Positions 26,334 through 34,648 of a stretch of DNA of 64,000 bases are shown in pieces. Below the pieces are notes generated by a model that worked only from the letters and a program-made list of their open reading frames with translations, did no database searches and was not told the origin of the DNA. A program made the position numbers and the translations under genes. The DNA comes from Rathayibacter sp. VKM Ac-2856 (GTDB taxonomy: Bacteria; Actinomycetota; Actinomycetes; Actinomycetales; Microbacteriaceae), in contig NZ_JABMLF010000001.1 in NCBI RefSeq assembly GCF_013205055.1, positions 868,001 through 932,000 of the forward strand, read 5' to 3'. How positions within the stretch are numbered: the stretch's first letter is position 1; every line of letters starts with the position of its first letter.

Positions 26334-27767
26334 GTGGCCGCCTCGAGGCCGCTCGCCGCGGCGCGCGCCGCGACGCGGCGGACGGGAGCCCTGTCCATCC
26401 GCGCCAGGATCACGATCGGCTCGGTCGCGGTCGCGACGGTGCTCTTCGCCCTCGCGGCGATGCTCTTCTACCAGGTCGTCTCGGGCATCGTCGAGCGCAG
26501 CGAGCGGACCATCCTGGTCTCCATCGAGGACGAGATCCGGCGCGACATCGCCGTCGGCGACGTGCCGCGGGTCCGGGACTCCTCCACAGGGCAGCTCTAC
26601 CTCGCGATCACCCCCGACGGCGTGGTCGAGGCGACCACCATGCCGACCGAGGTGCGGCGCTCCGTCCAGGCCGAGCTGCGCGATCATCCGGCGGACGCCG
26701 TCCCCCGCTACACCGAGGTCGCGACGGGCACCACCCGCTACCTCGTGCGCGTCGTCGCGGTGGAGGGCGAGGAGGGCACCTGGAGCGTCGCGACGGCCCG
26801 CGACCAGGCGGCGTCGCAGCTGGTGCTCGACGACTTCGCGCACGTGCTCGTCTACGCCGCGATCTTCCTCGTCGTCACCTTCGGCCTGGCCTCCTGGATC
26901 CTCACCGGCGCCGCCCTCGCACCCGTCCGGCGGATGCGGGCGCGGGCGGACCAGATCGCGGCCGCTCCCACCCCGGGCGACCAGCTGCCGGTCGTCGGCA
27001 CGCGCGACGAGATCGACGAGCTCGCCCAGACGCTCAACGCGTTCCTCGCCAAGCAGTCGGCCTCCGTCGCTCGCGAGAAGCAGATGGTCTCGGATGCGAG
27101 CCACGAGCTCCGGACACCCCTCGCCGCGCTCTCGGCGCAGCTCGAGATCGCGCACCACCGCGTCGAGGACCCGGTCGCCGTCGACCGCGTCATCCTCGAC
27201 GCGCAGAAGAGCGTCGACCGCCTCGTCCGCCTCGCCTCGGCGCTCCTGGACATCTCCCGCATCGAGAGCCGCTCGGCCAGGCCCGCCTCGCCCTTCGCCG
27301 AGCTCGTCGACGAGCTGGTCGGGGCGGTCGACCGCACTCGGCTGCTCGCGGCGGAGTCGGACGTCGAGATCGACTACGAGATCGACGAGCGGGAGCCGGC
27401 GCGCCTCTACGCCGTGGCGACCCAGGACTTCGGCCGGGTGATCGACAACCTGGTCCGCAACGCGATCCAGGCGATCGGGCACGGCGGGACGATCGTCGCG
27501 TCGCTCGGCCAGAAGGACGGCCGGCTGCTGCTTACCGTCTCCGACGACGGTCCGGGCATGCCGGCCGACTTCATCCCGGTCGCCTTCGACCGCTTCTCGC
27601 GCCCGGACGACTCCCGCACGATCGCCTCGGGCGGCAGCGGCCTCGGCCTCGCCCTCGTGCACACCACGGTGCTCTCGGGCGGGGGCACCGTCGCGCTGTC
27701 GAACCGGGACCCGCGCGGTCTCGCGGTCGACATCGTCCTTCCGCCGGTGGGGTCCGCGGCCCGCTGA
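26334..27767 (+). CDS. Membrane sensor histidine kinase
   Basis: 477 residues, GTG start. A transmembrane helix (about 23-48), an extracytoplasmic sensor domain of about 115 residues, and a second helix (about 160-185) are followed by a HAMP domain with LAPVRRMRARADQIA, the HisKA dimerisation helix with the phosphorylated His in VSDASHELRTPLAALSAQ, and an HATPase domain with N box DNLVRNAIQAI, G1 box VSDDGPGMPADF and G2 box GGSGLGLALVH. It pairs with the preceding regulator. The sensor domain is not of a type I recognise. A strong hairpin terminator follows. Confidence 0.93.
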   Translation: MAASRPLAAARAATRRTGALSIRARITIGSVAVATVLFALAAMLFYQVVSGIVERSERTILVSIEDEIRRDIAVGDVPRVRDSSTGQLYLAITPDGVVEATTMPTEVRRSVQAELRDHPADAVPRYTEVATGTTRYLVRVVAVEGEEGTWSVATARDQAASQLVLDDFAHVLVYAAIFLVVTFGLASWILTGAALAPVRRMRARADQIAAAPTPGDQLPVVGTRDEIDELAQTLNAFLAKQSASVAREKQMVSDASHELRTPLAALSAQLEIAHHRVEDPVAVDRVILDAQKSVDRLVRLASALLDISRIESRSARPASPFAELVDELVGAVDRTRLLAAESDVEIDYEIDEREPARLYAVATQDFGRVIDNLVRNAIQAIGHGGTIVASLGQKDGRLLLTVSDDGPGMPADFIPVAFDRFSRPDDSRTIASGGSGLGLALVHTTVLSGGGTVALSNRDPRGLAVDIVLPPVGSAAR

Positions 27768-27804
27768 GACCGCTGCACGCTCCCTCGAGGGCGCGGCGGG
27801 AACG

Positions 27805-27838
27805 ACGAAGGCCCCCGGACTCCTCCGGGGGCCTTCGT
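27805..27838. terminator. Bidirectional hairpin terminator
   Basis: A perfect 15-bp inverted repeat (ACGAAGGCCCCCGGA and its complement) with loop CTCC lies between the convergent histidine kinase and stress-protein genes, ending 5 nt from the latter's stop codon. Confidence 0.85.
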
Positions 27839-27843
27839 GGCGA

Positions 27844-28413
27844 TCAGCGCCGTTCGTCCTCGGGACGCACCGGCACCGGCTCCGCGTTCGCGGGCGGCGG
27901 TGACCAGACCGGGGCCTCCTGCTCGGCGGGGGTGCCGTCGAGGAGGTTGCGCGCCCGGTTCACCACCTCGGGGTCGACGAGCACGGAGTAGCTCGTGGCG
28001 ATCACCTGCATCGTCGAGGTGAAGTCGCGGCGGCGACGGTTGACCGCGTAGGAGGCGAGGCCGAAGAGCATGCCGAAGCCGGCACCGAGCAGGACGGCGG
28101 CGATGAGGAACGACAACTCGGTCGACGGCGAGAAGATGATGAGCAGCAGCCCGAGGAAGACACCGAGCCATGCGCCGGAGGCGGCACCGGCGAGGGCGAC
28201 GCGCCCCCAGGTGAGCTTGCCGGTGACGCGCTCGACGCTCTTCAGCTCGTTGCCGATGATGGCCAGCTGCTTGACGGGGAAGTCCGCCCGGGCGAGCACG
28301 TCGACGGCGCTCTGCGCCTTCTCGTAGGTGTCGAAGGTGGCGAGGATCTCGCCGCGCGGGATCGTCGGGGAGACGGCGCCCCGGCGGTTGTTCATGGGCA
28401 TCTGCTGAGTCAC
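27844..28413 (-). CDS. General stress protein 17M-like membrane protein
   Basis: 189 residues, GTG start at 28413 behind AAGG. The N-terminal half has the YflT/general stress 17M pattern, GEILATFDTYEKAQSAVDVL then DFPVKQLAIIGNELKSVE, seen in heat- or stress-induced proteins of Gram-positive bacteria. Two hydrophobic helices follow (about residues 75-120, GAWLGVFLGLLLIIF and FLIAAVLLGAGFGMLFG), then a basic stretch and a Pro-rich tail. Function is not established; the DNA shows no stress-sigma promoter that I can identify with confidence. Confidence 0.75.
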   Translation of the reverse strand: MTQQMPMNNRRGAVSPTIPRGEILATFDTYEKAQSAVDVLARADFPVKQLAIIGNELKSVERVTGKLTWGRVALAGAASGAWLGVFLGLLLIIFSPSTELSFLIAAVLLGAGFGMLFGLASYAVNRRRRDFTSTMQVIATSYSVLVDPEVVNRARNLLDGTPAEQEAPVWSPPPANAEPVPVRPEDERR

Positions 28414-28540
28414 ACCTTGAGAGTGTCACAGCCGACTTGGAGCCTTCTGGGCGCGGATCGAGAGCTTCCCGAGCGCCGGCCGGGAGCGGCGGGGGTCGTG
28501 CTCGGGTTCCGCGAGGGCGGCCGGGTCTAGGTTGGTAGCC

Positions 28541-29899
28541 GTGAGTTCCGCCAGAGTCTTCGTAGCGCGCTTGGCCGGCTGCAGCGTCTTCGACCCGGCG
28601 GGCGATCGCGTCGGCAAGGTCCGAGACGTGCTGCTCGTGCACCGTCAGAACGACGCGCCGCGCGTGGTCGGGCTGGTCGTCGAGATCCCCGGCCGGCGCC
28701 GGGTGTTCGTCTCGATCGGCCGGGTGACGAGCATCGGCAGCGGGCAGATCATCACGACCGGTCTGATCAACGTGCGCCGCTTCGAGCAGCGCGGCGGCGA
28801 GGTCCGCGTGATCGCCGAGCTCCTCGGCCGGCGGATGAGCTTCGTCGACGGCTCGGGGGACGCGATCGTCGAGGACGTCGCGATCGAGGAGGTCGGGCCG
28901 GGCGAGTGGGAGCTCGCGCAGCTCTTCGTGCGCCGCCCCAAGACCAGCCCCTCCCCCTTCGCGAAGGGCGCCACGACCTTCGCCGGCTGGCGCGAGGTGC
29001 GCGAGAGCGTCTCCACCGAGGCCCAGTCGGCCGAGCAGTACGTGGCGAGCCTCTCCGAGCTCAAGCCCGCCGACCTCGCCAGCACCCTGCTCGACCTGCC
29101 GCAGCAGCGGATGCTCGAGGTCGCCGGCGAGCTCTCGGACGACCGTCTCGCCGACGTCCTCGAGGAGATGCCCGAGAGCGAGCAGGTCGAGATCCTCGGC
29201 CGCCTCGACGACGACCGCGCCGCCGACGTCCTCGACCAGATGCAGCCGGACGACGCGGCCGACCTGATCGCGCAGCTCTCCGACGAGCGCGGCGAGGCCC
29301 TGCTCGAGCTGATGGAGCCGGAGGAGGCGGACGACGTCCGCATGCTCCTCTCCTACGCACCCGAGTCCGCGGGTGGACTGATGACGACCGAGCCGATCAT
29401 CGTCTCGTCCGAGGCGACCGTGGCCGAGGGACTCGCGATGATCCGCCGGCACGAGCTGGCCCCGGCGCTCGGCGCCGCGGTCTGCGTGACCCTTCCCCCG
29501 TACGAGCCGCCGACCGGCCGCTTCCTCGGCATGGTGCACTTCCAGCGGATGCTCCGCTACCCGCCGCACGAGCGCCTCGGCACCCTGCTCGATCAGAGCC
29601 TGGACCCGATCACCCCGGACACCTCCGCCGCCGAGGTCGCCCGCATCCTCGCGAGCTACAACCTGGTCTCGGTGCCCGTCGTGGACGAGTCGCACCGCCT
29701 GGTCGGCGTCGTCACGATCGACGACGTGCTCGACTACCTCCTCCCCGACGACTGGCGCAGCCACGACGGTGACGACGAACCCCGGACGCCCGTGCGCACG
29801 GCGACGCAGGGCATACCGGTCGTCCCGCCCGCCGCGGCGGCAGCGGCGAGGGGCAGATTCATCGCAGGACGACGAGGACGGAGGGGTGCGCGTGGCTAG
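28541..29899 (+). CDS. Soluble MgtE N-domain/CBS protein with PRC-barrel-like start
   Basis: 452 residues. The first 80 resemble a PRC barrel (VFDPAGDRVGKVRDVLLV). Then comes the MgtE intracellular N-domain (ADLASTLLDLPQQRMLEV, VLEEMPESEQVEILGRL, DQMQPDDAADLIAQL) and two CBS domains (SAGGLMTTEPIIVSSEAT; then NLVSVPVVDESHRLVGVVT). The membrane channel domain of real MgtE magnesium transporters is absent, so this is not a transporter by itself; it may sense Mg2+ or nucleotides and act on a partner. Mycobacterium tuberculosis has a homologue near mrp and tatB (Rv1232c region). GTG 28541 lies 7 nt after a TAGGTT box, so a leaderless message fits better than TTG 28532. Confidence 0.85.
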   Translation: MSSARVFVARLAGCSVFDPAGDRVGKVRDVLLVHRQNDAPRVVGLVVEIPGRRRVFVSIGRVTSIGSGQIITTGLINVRRFEQRGGEVRVIAELLGRRMSFVDGSGDAIVEDVAIEEVGPGEWELAQLFVRRPKTSPSPFAKGATTFAGWREVRESVSTEAQSAEQYVASLSELKPADLASTLLDLPQQRMLEVAGELSDDRLADVLEEMPESEQVEILGRLDDDRAADVLDQMQPDDAADLIAQLSDERGEALLELMEPEEADDVRMLLSYAPESAGGLMTTEPIIVSSEATVAEGLAMIRRHELAPALGAAVCVTLPPYEPPTGRFLGMVHFQRMLRYPPHERLGTLLDQSLDPITPDTSAAEVARILASYNLVSVPVVDESHRLVGVVTIDDVLDYLLPDDWRSHDGDDEPRTPVRTATQGIPVVPPAAAAAARGRFIAGRRGRRGARG

Positions 29900-30422
29900 G
29901 GACACCAAGCAGGACAGGCGCCTCGACGCCCCGAAGGGTCTGCGCACCCGGGTGCTCCCCCGGCGCAACCGGCAGAGCAGCGACCGCTTCGGCCGTCTGA
30001 CCGAGTCGTTCGCGCGCGGCATGGGCACGCCCTGGTTCCTCGTCGGCATGACGATCTTCTGCGTGTTCTGGCTGCTCTTCAACACCTACGGCCCCGAGGA
30101 CGCGCGGTTCGACTCGCAGGCCCTCGGCTTCACCGTGCTCACGCTGATCCTCTCGCTGCAGGCCTCCTACGCGGCTCCCCTGCTGCTGCTCGCGCAGAAC
30201 CGCCAGGACGACCGCGACCGCGTGCAGATCGAGCAGGACCGCCAGCGCGCCGAGCGCAACCTCGCCGACACGGAGTACCTCGCCCGCGAGGTCGTCGCCC
30301 TCCGCCTGGCGATCCGCGACATGGCGAGCAAGGACTTCATCCGCTCCGAGCTGCGCAGCCTCGTGGAGGAGCTGGAGAAGGACCGGGCGGAGTCGATCGC
30401 GGCCGAGCGGCGCGATGGCTGA
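29892..30422 (+). CDS. DUF1003 membrane protein
   Basis: About 176 residues. After a basic N-terminus come the DUF1003 marks: DRFGRLTESFARGMGTPWFL, two membrane helices (VGMTIFCVFWLLFNTYG and FTVLTLILSLQASYAAPLLL) and LLAQNRQDDRDRVQIEQDRQ leading to a charged, probably coiled-coil C-terminus. The function is not known. The start overlaps the preceding gene: GTG at 29892 has GGAGGGG a few bases before it; GTG 29886 is an alternative. Together with the MgtE/CBS gene before and mrp after it forms a tightly packed three-gene unit. Confidence 0.82.
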   Translation: MARDTKQDRRLDAPKGLRTRVLPRRNRQSSDRFGRLTESFARGMGTPWFLVGMTIFCVFWLLFNTYGPEDARFDSQALGFTVLTLILSLQASYAAPLLLLAQNRQDDRDRVQIEQDRQRAERNLADTEYLAREVVALRLAIRDMASKDFIRSELRSLVEELEKDRAESIAAERRDG

Positions 30423-31581
30423 CGCCGCGCTCGGTGCGGAGGAGTCCGCCGCTCTCGAGAGCGCGGTGCTCGCGGCCCTCGCGCGGGTCGTCGATCCCGA
30501 GATCCGGAAGCCCATCACCGAGCTCGACATGGTCGACTCGGTCACGGTCGGCGCAGACGGCGCGGTGCGCGTCGCGATCCGGCTGACGATCGTCGGCTGC
30601 CCTGCGGCATCGGCGATCGAGCGCGATGTGCGGGCGGCCGCCGAGTCGGCCGCCGGGGTCGGCGCGGTGCAGGTCGACGTCGGAGTGATGACGCCGGCCC
30701 AGCGCACGGCGCTGACCGAGCGGCTGCGCGGCGGTCGGCGAGAGATGCCCTTCGGTCCGGACTCGCTGACCCGCGTCTACGCGGTGACGAGCGGCAAGGG
30801 CGGGGTCGGAAAGTCGACGGTGACGGCGAATCTCGCGGTAGCGCTCGCTCGGCGCGGGCTCGCGGTGGGCCTCGTCGACGCGGACGTGCACGGCTTCTCG
30901 ATCCCGGGTCTGCTGGGCCTCATGCACGACGGACGGGTCGCCGGGCCGACGCGCGTCGGCGAGCTGATGCTCCCCCCGGTCGCACACGGCGTGAAGGTGA
31001 TCTCGATCGGCATGTTCCTCGAGGGCGACACCCGCGGAGCGGCCGTCTCGTGGCGCGGGCCGATGCTGCACCGGACGATCTCGCAGTTCCTCACCGACGT
31101 CTACTTCGGCGACCTGGACGTGCTGCTGCTCGATCTGCCGCCGGGCACCGGCGACGTCGCGATCTCCATCGGCCAGCTGCTGCCGCACGCCGAGGTGCTG
31201 ATCGTGACGACTCCGCAGCCGGCGGCGGCCGACGTGGCGGAGCGCAGCGGTGCGCTCGCCCGGCAGTCGGGTCAGCGCATCGTCGGCGTGGTCGAGAACA
31301 TGTCCGGGCTGCCGCAGCCCGACGGGTCGGTGCTGGACCTCTTCGGCAGCGGCGGCGGCGCCGAGGTGGCGCGCCGGCTCAGCGCGAGCGGTGAGGACGT
31401 GCCGCTGCTCGCGTCGCTCCCGATCAGCGTGGCGCTGCGCGCGGGCGGCGACGACGGGCTGCCGGTCGTCATCGGCGACCCGGAGGATCCCGCGGCCGTG
31501 GCGATCACGGAACTGGCCCGGACCCTCGCGTCGCGGCCGCGCGGCCTGACCGGCCGTCGGCTGCCGATGTCGGTCGGCTGA
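30415..31581 (+). CDS. mrp: Mrp/ApbC-type iron-sulfur cluster carrier ATPase
   Basis: 388 residues. An N-terminal MIP18-like domain (ALARVVDPEIRKPITELDMV, TIVGCPAASAIERDV) is joined to a P-loop NTPase of the Mrp/Nbp35 family with deviant Walker A (TSGKGGVGKSTVTANLAVAL), VDADVHGFSIPGLLG and LLDLPPGTGDVAISI. Family members carry Fe-S clusters to target enzymes. The usual C-terminal CxxC cluster ligand is not present: the matching stretch reads VVENMSGLPQPDGSVLDLFG, as in other actinobacterial Mrp proteins. The only Cys near the N-domain is in VGCPA. The ATG overlaps the DUF1003 gene by 8 nt. Confidence 0.9.
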   Translation: MADAALGAEESAALESAVLAALARVVDPEIRKPITELDMVDSVTVGADGAVRVAIRLTIVGCPAASAIERDVRAAAESAAGVGAVQVDVGVMTPAQRTALTERLRGGRREMPFGPDSLTRVYAVTSGKGGVGKSTVTANLAVALARRGLAVGLVDADVHGFSIPGLLGLMHDGRVAGPTRVGELMLPPVAHGVKVISIGMFLEGDTRGAAVSWRGPMLHRTISQFLTDVYFGDLDVLLLDLPPGTGDVAISIGQLLPHAEVLIVTTPQPAAADVAERSGALARQSGQRIVGVVENMSGLPQPDGSVLDLFGSGGGAEVARRLSASGEDVPLLASLPISVALRAGGDDGLPVVIGDPEDPAAVAITELARTLASRPRGLTGRRLPMSVG

Positions 31582-31603
31582 GACCCGACACTCGAGCATG
31601 GCG

Positions 31604-31846
31604 GGTCTCGATACGCCCGCTCCGCGGGCTGCTCGACCAGCATGACTCGGGCAGCGTGAGTCTCGAAACGCCCGCTCCGCGGGCTACTCGACCAGCATGA
31701 CTCGGGCAGCGTGAGTCTCGATACGCCCGCTCCGCGGGCTGCTCGACCAGCATGCAGACCGGCACGCGGAAGGCAGCCGCCGCCGCTTTCGACATGCTCG
31801 CCGCACTCATGCTGGTCGAGTAGCCCCGCAGGGGCGTATCGAGACC
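31604..31846. repeat. Intergenic palindromic repeat cluster, locus B (55-bp tandem)
   Basis: Three direct copies of the 41-bp family repeat (31604-31644, 31659-31699, 31713-31754) lie exactly 55 bp apart, with the linker ACTCGGGCAGCGTGA between them also repeated. A fourth, inverted copy is at 31808-31846. The cores here read CCCGCTCCGCGGG. The cluster fills most of the 320-nt gap between the convergent mrp and tatB genes and no other feature is visible there. Confidence 0.9.
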
Positions 31847-31901
31847 CACCGTCGACGGCACGCGTGACGTCGTCCGCTCGGTCGACCCGGGAGGGCGCGG
31901 G

Positions 31902-32318
31902 TCAGGTCGCTTCGAGGTCGATGGGCGGCGGCGCCACCGTGGAGAGCTCGCCGGCGCCGGCCGAGCGCTTCATCGTCGTGTAGTAGCTGTCCGCGGTCGA
32001 CGCGGCGCCGCCCGCGGTCACGGGCGCGGAGACCGCCGAGGGCGGCTTCACCGTGGGAGCGGGCTCGTCCTCGAGCAGGGCGTCCCGGATGATCCGCCGC
32101 GGGTCGTACTGCCGCGGATCGAGCTTGCGCCAGTCGACCTCGTCGAACTCGTCACCCATCTCGTCCTTCACGCGCTCGCGCGCCTGCGTGGCGAATCCGC
32201 GGACCTTTCGCACCAGCGCAGCGAGCTGCGAGGCGTAGTAGGGGAGGCGGTCAGGGCCCAGCACGAAGACGGCGATGACTCCGATGATGAGGAGCTTGTC
32301 GAACGTCAAACCGAACAC
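31902..32318 (-). CDS. tatB: Sec-independent protein translocase subunit TatB
   Basis: 138 residues. A single N-terminal membrane helix (GLTFDKLLIIGVIAVFVLGP) with the TatA/B glycine-proline hinge (LGPDRLPYYASQLAALVRKV) is followed by an amphipathic helix and a long charged tail (EMGDEFDEVDW). The length and tail identify TatB rather than TatA. It joins TatC in binding twin-arginine signals, such as those of the two beta-helix proteins and EfeB in this window. Start GTG 32318 lies 6 nt after TAGTGT (32330-32325), so the message is probably leaderless. It is convergent with mrp across the repeat cluster. Confidence 0.9.
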   Translation of the reverse strand: MFGLTFDKLLIIGVIAVFVLGPDRLPYYASQLAALVRKVRGFATQARERVKDEMGDEFDEVDWRKLDPRQYDPRRIIRDALLEDEPAPTVKPPSAVSAPVTAGGAASTADSYYTTMKRSAGAGELSTVAPPPIDLEAT

Positions 32319-32428
32319 GGGACAACACTAACCCGCCGCGCCTGCGCCGACGACCGCGCGCGCCCCCGTACCCTGGCGATGCACGGGCGCGATCCGCCCG
32401 CCGCGACCACCACCAGAGGAGTGCACCC

Positions 32429-33061
32429 GTGTCCGACAAGGATGCCAACTGGAAGTACGCCGAGGACGCCGTCGTCGAGCCCGAGGCGATCGCCTCCGCC
32501 CGCCGACTCGCCGTCGAGCTGGGCATCGACGCCATCGCGCCCTCGATCGGCGCGCAGGCCGCGCTCGTCGCCGCCGCAGCGCGCGCAACCTCGATCATCG
32601 AGATCGGCACCGGGACGGGCGTGAGCGGGCTCTGGCTCCTCGACGGCGCCCCCGAGGCGATGCTCACCTCGATCGACTCGGAGGCCGTGCACCAGCAGCA
32701 CGCCCGCGCCCAGTTCCACGAGGCCGGCATCTCGCCGAACCGCCTGCGCCTCATCCCGGGGCGCGCCCTCGAGGTGCTCCCCCGGATGAACGAGAACTCC
32801 TACGACATCGTCTTCGTCGACGGCGATCCGCTCCAGGTCATCGAGAACGTCGAGCACGCGCTGCGCCTCGTGCGCCCCCGCGGCACCGTGCTCGTCCCGC
32901 ACGCGCTCTGGCGCGGCCGCGTCTCGAACCCCGCGCAGCGCGACGAGATCGCGTCCGCCTTCCGCACCCTCGTCGCGGAGATCTGCGGCTCCCCCGCGGT
33001 GGTCAGCGTCCTCTCGCCGATCGGCGACGGCCTGCTGCAGGCCAACAAGCGCCGCGCCTGA
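32429..33061 (+). CDS. O-methyltransferase family 3 protein
   Basis: 210 residues of the SAM-dependent O-methyltransferase family related to catechol/caffeoyl-CoA methyltransferases. Seen are the SAM motif IIEIGTGTGVSGLWLLDG, then LTSIDSEAVHQQHARAQF and the metal-site motif DIVFVDGDPLQV. The substrate is unknown. GTG at 32429 has AGAGGAG nearby. A homologue (Rv1220c) lies near tatB in M. tuberculosis, so this neighbourhood is old. Divergent from tatB. Confidence 0.88.
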   Translation: MSDKDANWKYAEDAVVEPEAIASARRLAVELGIDAIAPSIGAQAALVAAAARATSIIEIGTGTGVSGLWLLDGAPEAMLTSIDSEAVHQQHARAQFHEAGISPNRLRLIPGRALEVLPRMNENSYDIVFVDGDPLQVIENVEHALRLVRPRGTVLVPHALWRGRVSNPAQRDEIASAFRTLVAEICGSPAVVSVLSPIGDGLLQANKRRA

Positions 33062-33095
33062 CCCGGCGCGCGTTCCCCTCGCCCGGGAACGAGGG

Positions 33096-33126
33096 AACGC
33101 CCGCCGCATCGGATGCGGCGGGCGTT
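33096..33126. terminator. Bidirectional hairpin terminator
   Basis: A perfect 14-bp inverted repeat (AACGCCCGCCGCAT and complement) with loop CGG lies between the convergent O-methyltransferase and DUF3117 genes. A second, imperfect hairpin (GTTCCC.CTCG with CGAGGGAAC) lies just upstream at about 33071-33098. Confidence 0.85.
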
Positions 33127-33145
33127 CTCGACGGTGCTGGGTGGG

Positions 33146-33319
33146 TCAGGCTGGAGTGACCACCGACGCGAGAGCGTCGTGCAGTTCTTTCGCCTCTGCA
33201 TCGTTGACCGAGACGACGAGGCGTCCGCCGCCTTCGAGCGGAACGCGCACGACGATGAGTCGCCCCTCCTTAACAGCCTCCATCGGTCCGTCTCCGGTCC
33301 TCGGCTTCATGGCCGCCAT
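33146..33319 (-). CDS. DUF3117 small protein
   Basis: 57 residues: MAAMKPRTGDGPMEAVKEG, then RLIVVRVPLEGGGRLVVSVN and a helix AEAKELHDALASVV. This is the conserved actinobacterial DUF3117 family; Rv1211 of M. tuberculosis, described as calmodulin-like, belongs to it. ATG at 33319 follows AAAGGGGAA. A promoter with -10 GATAAT lies about 30 nt upstream. It is shorter than usual gene-calling limits and easy to miss. Confidence 0.9.
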   Translation of the reverse strand: MAAMKPRTGDGPMEAVKEGRLIVVRVPLEGGGRLVVSVNDAEAKELHDALASVVTPA

Positions 33320-33348
33320 AGAGTTCCCCTTTCGTGACGTATCCGTCT

Positions 33349-33377
33349 ATTATCGTGCATCCGCGCCTGGGACGAAA
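33349..33377 (-). promoter_or_regulatory. Promoter of the DUF3117 gene
   Basis: On the minus strand GATAAT (33354-33349) is preceded after 17 nt by TTTCGT (33377-33372). Transcription should start about 24 nt before the ATG, leaving room for the AAAGGGG ribosome site. Confidence 0.5.
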
Positions 33378-33421
33378 TCGGCGGTCTCACGCGGTACGTC
33401 GGCACGAGAACGCGGACCGGA

Positions 33422-34648
33422 TCACGGCGGAGTCCAGTCGTAGCCGTCGACGGCCCAGCCGATGCTGATCCAGACGATCTGACCCACGATCGAGACCGCG
33501 ACGAGCGTCACCCGGAACAGCGGCGAACGCGGAACCGCCAGCGCCCCGACCAGCGGGAAGAGCGGTCCGAGCAGGCGGAACGTGCTCGACTGCGGGAAGA
33601 AGAACGCGAAGAGGTAGACGCCGTATCCGGCGATCCACGCGCGGCTGAAGAGGTCGAGCCGCCGCGTCCAGGGCGAGACGAGGATCCCGACGAACAGCAG
33701 CACCAGCACGACCACGATCGCGATGCCGACCATCGGGGCGCCGAACCACCAGCCGCCCCACCACGCGCCGCCCTGGAACCACGAGGTGAAGGGGAAGAGC
33801 TCCTGGTAGCCGATGTAGGACGAGCGCCAGGCCAGCTCGGTGTCGGTGTAGGCCGTCGGGGAGCCGGTGACAGCCCAGGCGACCGCCGGCCAGAGGAAGC
33901 CGACGACGAGGCCCCAGACCGTGAGAGCGACGGCGGGCACGGCGTCGGCCCGCAGGAACGGCTCCTTCGCGCGCCGGACGACGCGGTAGACGACGTAGAG
34001 GCCCATCGCCGCCGCGAAGGCGAGCCCGCTCGGACGCGTCAGCCCGAGCACGAGGACGACGGGGAAGACCCAGGCGAAGCGGCGCCGCACCAGCAGGAGC
34101 AGGACGATCGCGGTGAGCATCATCGCCATCGACTCGGCGTAGGCGATCTGGAGCATCGGCGAGGTCGGCGCGACGCAGAAGAAGAGGACGGCCACGAGGG
34201 ACTGCGCCTCGCTCAGCGAGTGCCGCATCAGCCGGTAGAGGACGAGGCAGGCGACCGCGCCGCAGATCACGGAGACGGCGACGCCCGCCGTCGCCCAGCC
34301 GAGCCCGGTGAGCAGCATCACCAGCCGGACGACCACAGGGTAGAGCGGCATGAACGCCCAGGCGTTCTCGCCGATCTCGCCTGCCTCGGTCACGGGCAGC
34401 TCGGTCGGATAGCCGGCGGTCGCGATGATCTGGTACCAGCGCCCGTCCCACATCGCGGCGAAGTCGGCGTAGGCGGGCGACGGACCGGTCCAGGAGTTCG
34501 CCTCCTGGTTCGCCGCGAACTGCAGCATGATCACGGTCGTCACGAGCCGGGTCAGCAGGAAGACCGCGAGGACGCGCGCCCACCAGGGGACGAGCCGGAG
34601 CTGCGCGCGTCGGCGAGCCGGCGCCCGCCCTGTCGCGAGCGCGCTCAC
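33422..34648 (-). CDS. PIG-V-like membrane mannosyltransferase
   Basis: 408 residues with about ten membrane helices. Motifs fit the bacterial branch of the PIG-V/GT-C dolichyl-phosphate-mannose-type transferases: MWDGRWYQIIATAGYPTEL in the first extracellular loop, which holds the catalytic Asp, then AFMPLYPVVVRLV, FFCVAPTSPMLQIAYAESM and LGLTRPSGLAFA. Such enzymes add mannose from a polyprenyl carrier outside the membrane; donor and acceptor are inferred. Its ATG overlaps the dapE stop by 4 nt. Confidence 0.78.
   Translation of the reverse strand: MSALATGRAPARRRAQLRLVPWWARVLAVFLLTRLVTTVIMLQFAANQEANSWTGPSPAYADFAAMWDGRWYQIIATAGYPTELPVTEAGEIGENAWAFMPLYPVVVRLVMLLTGLGWATAGVAVSVICGAVACLVLYRLMRHSLSEAQSLVAVLFFCVAPTSPMLQIAYAESMAMMLTAIVLLLLVRRRFAWVFPVVLVLGLTRPSGLAFAAAMGLYVVYRVVRRAKEPFLRADAVPAVALTVWGLVVGFLWPAVAWAVTGSPTAYTDTELAWRSSYIGYQELFPFTSWFQGGAWWGGWWFGAPMVGIAIVVVLVLLFVGILVSPWTRRLDLFSRAWIAGYGVYLFAFFFPQSSTFRLLGPLFPLVGALAVPRSPLFRVTLVAVSIVGQIVWISIGWAVDGYDWTPP

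Noticed and set aside
28541-29899. Magnesium transporter MgtE
   Set aside because: The membrane pore domain is absent; only the N-domain and CBS pair are present, so a transporter call would mislead.
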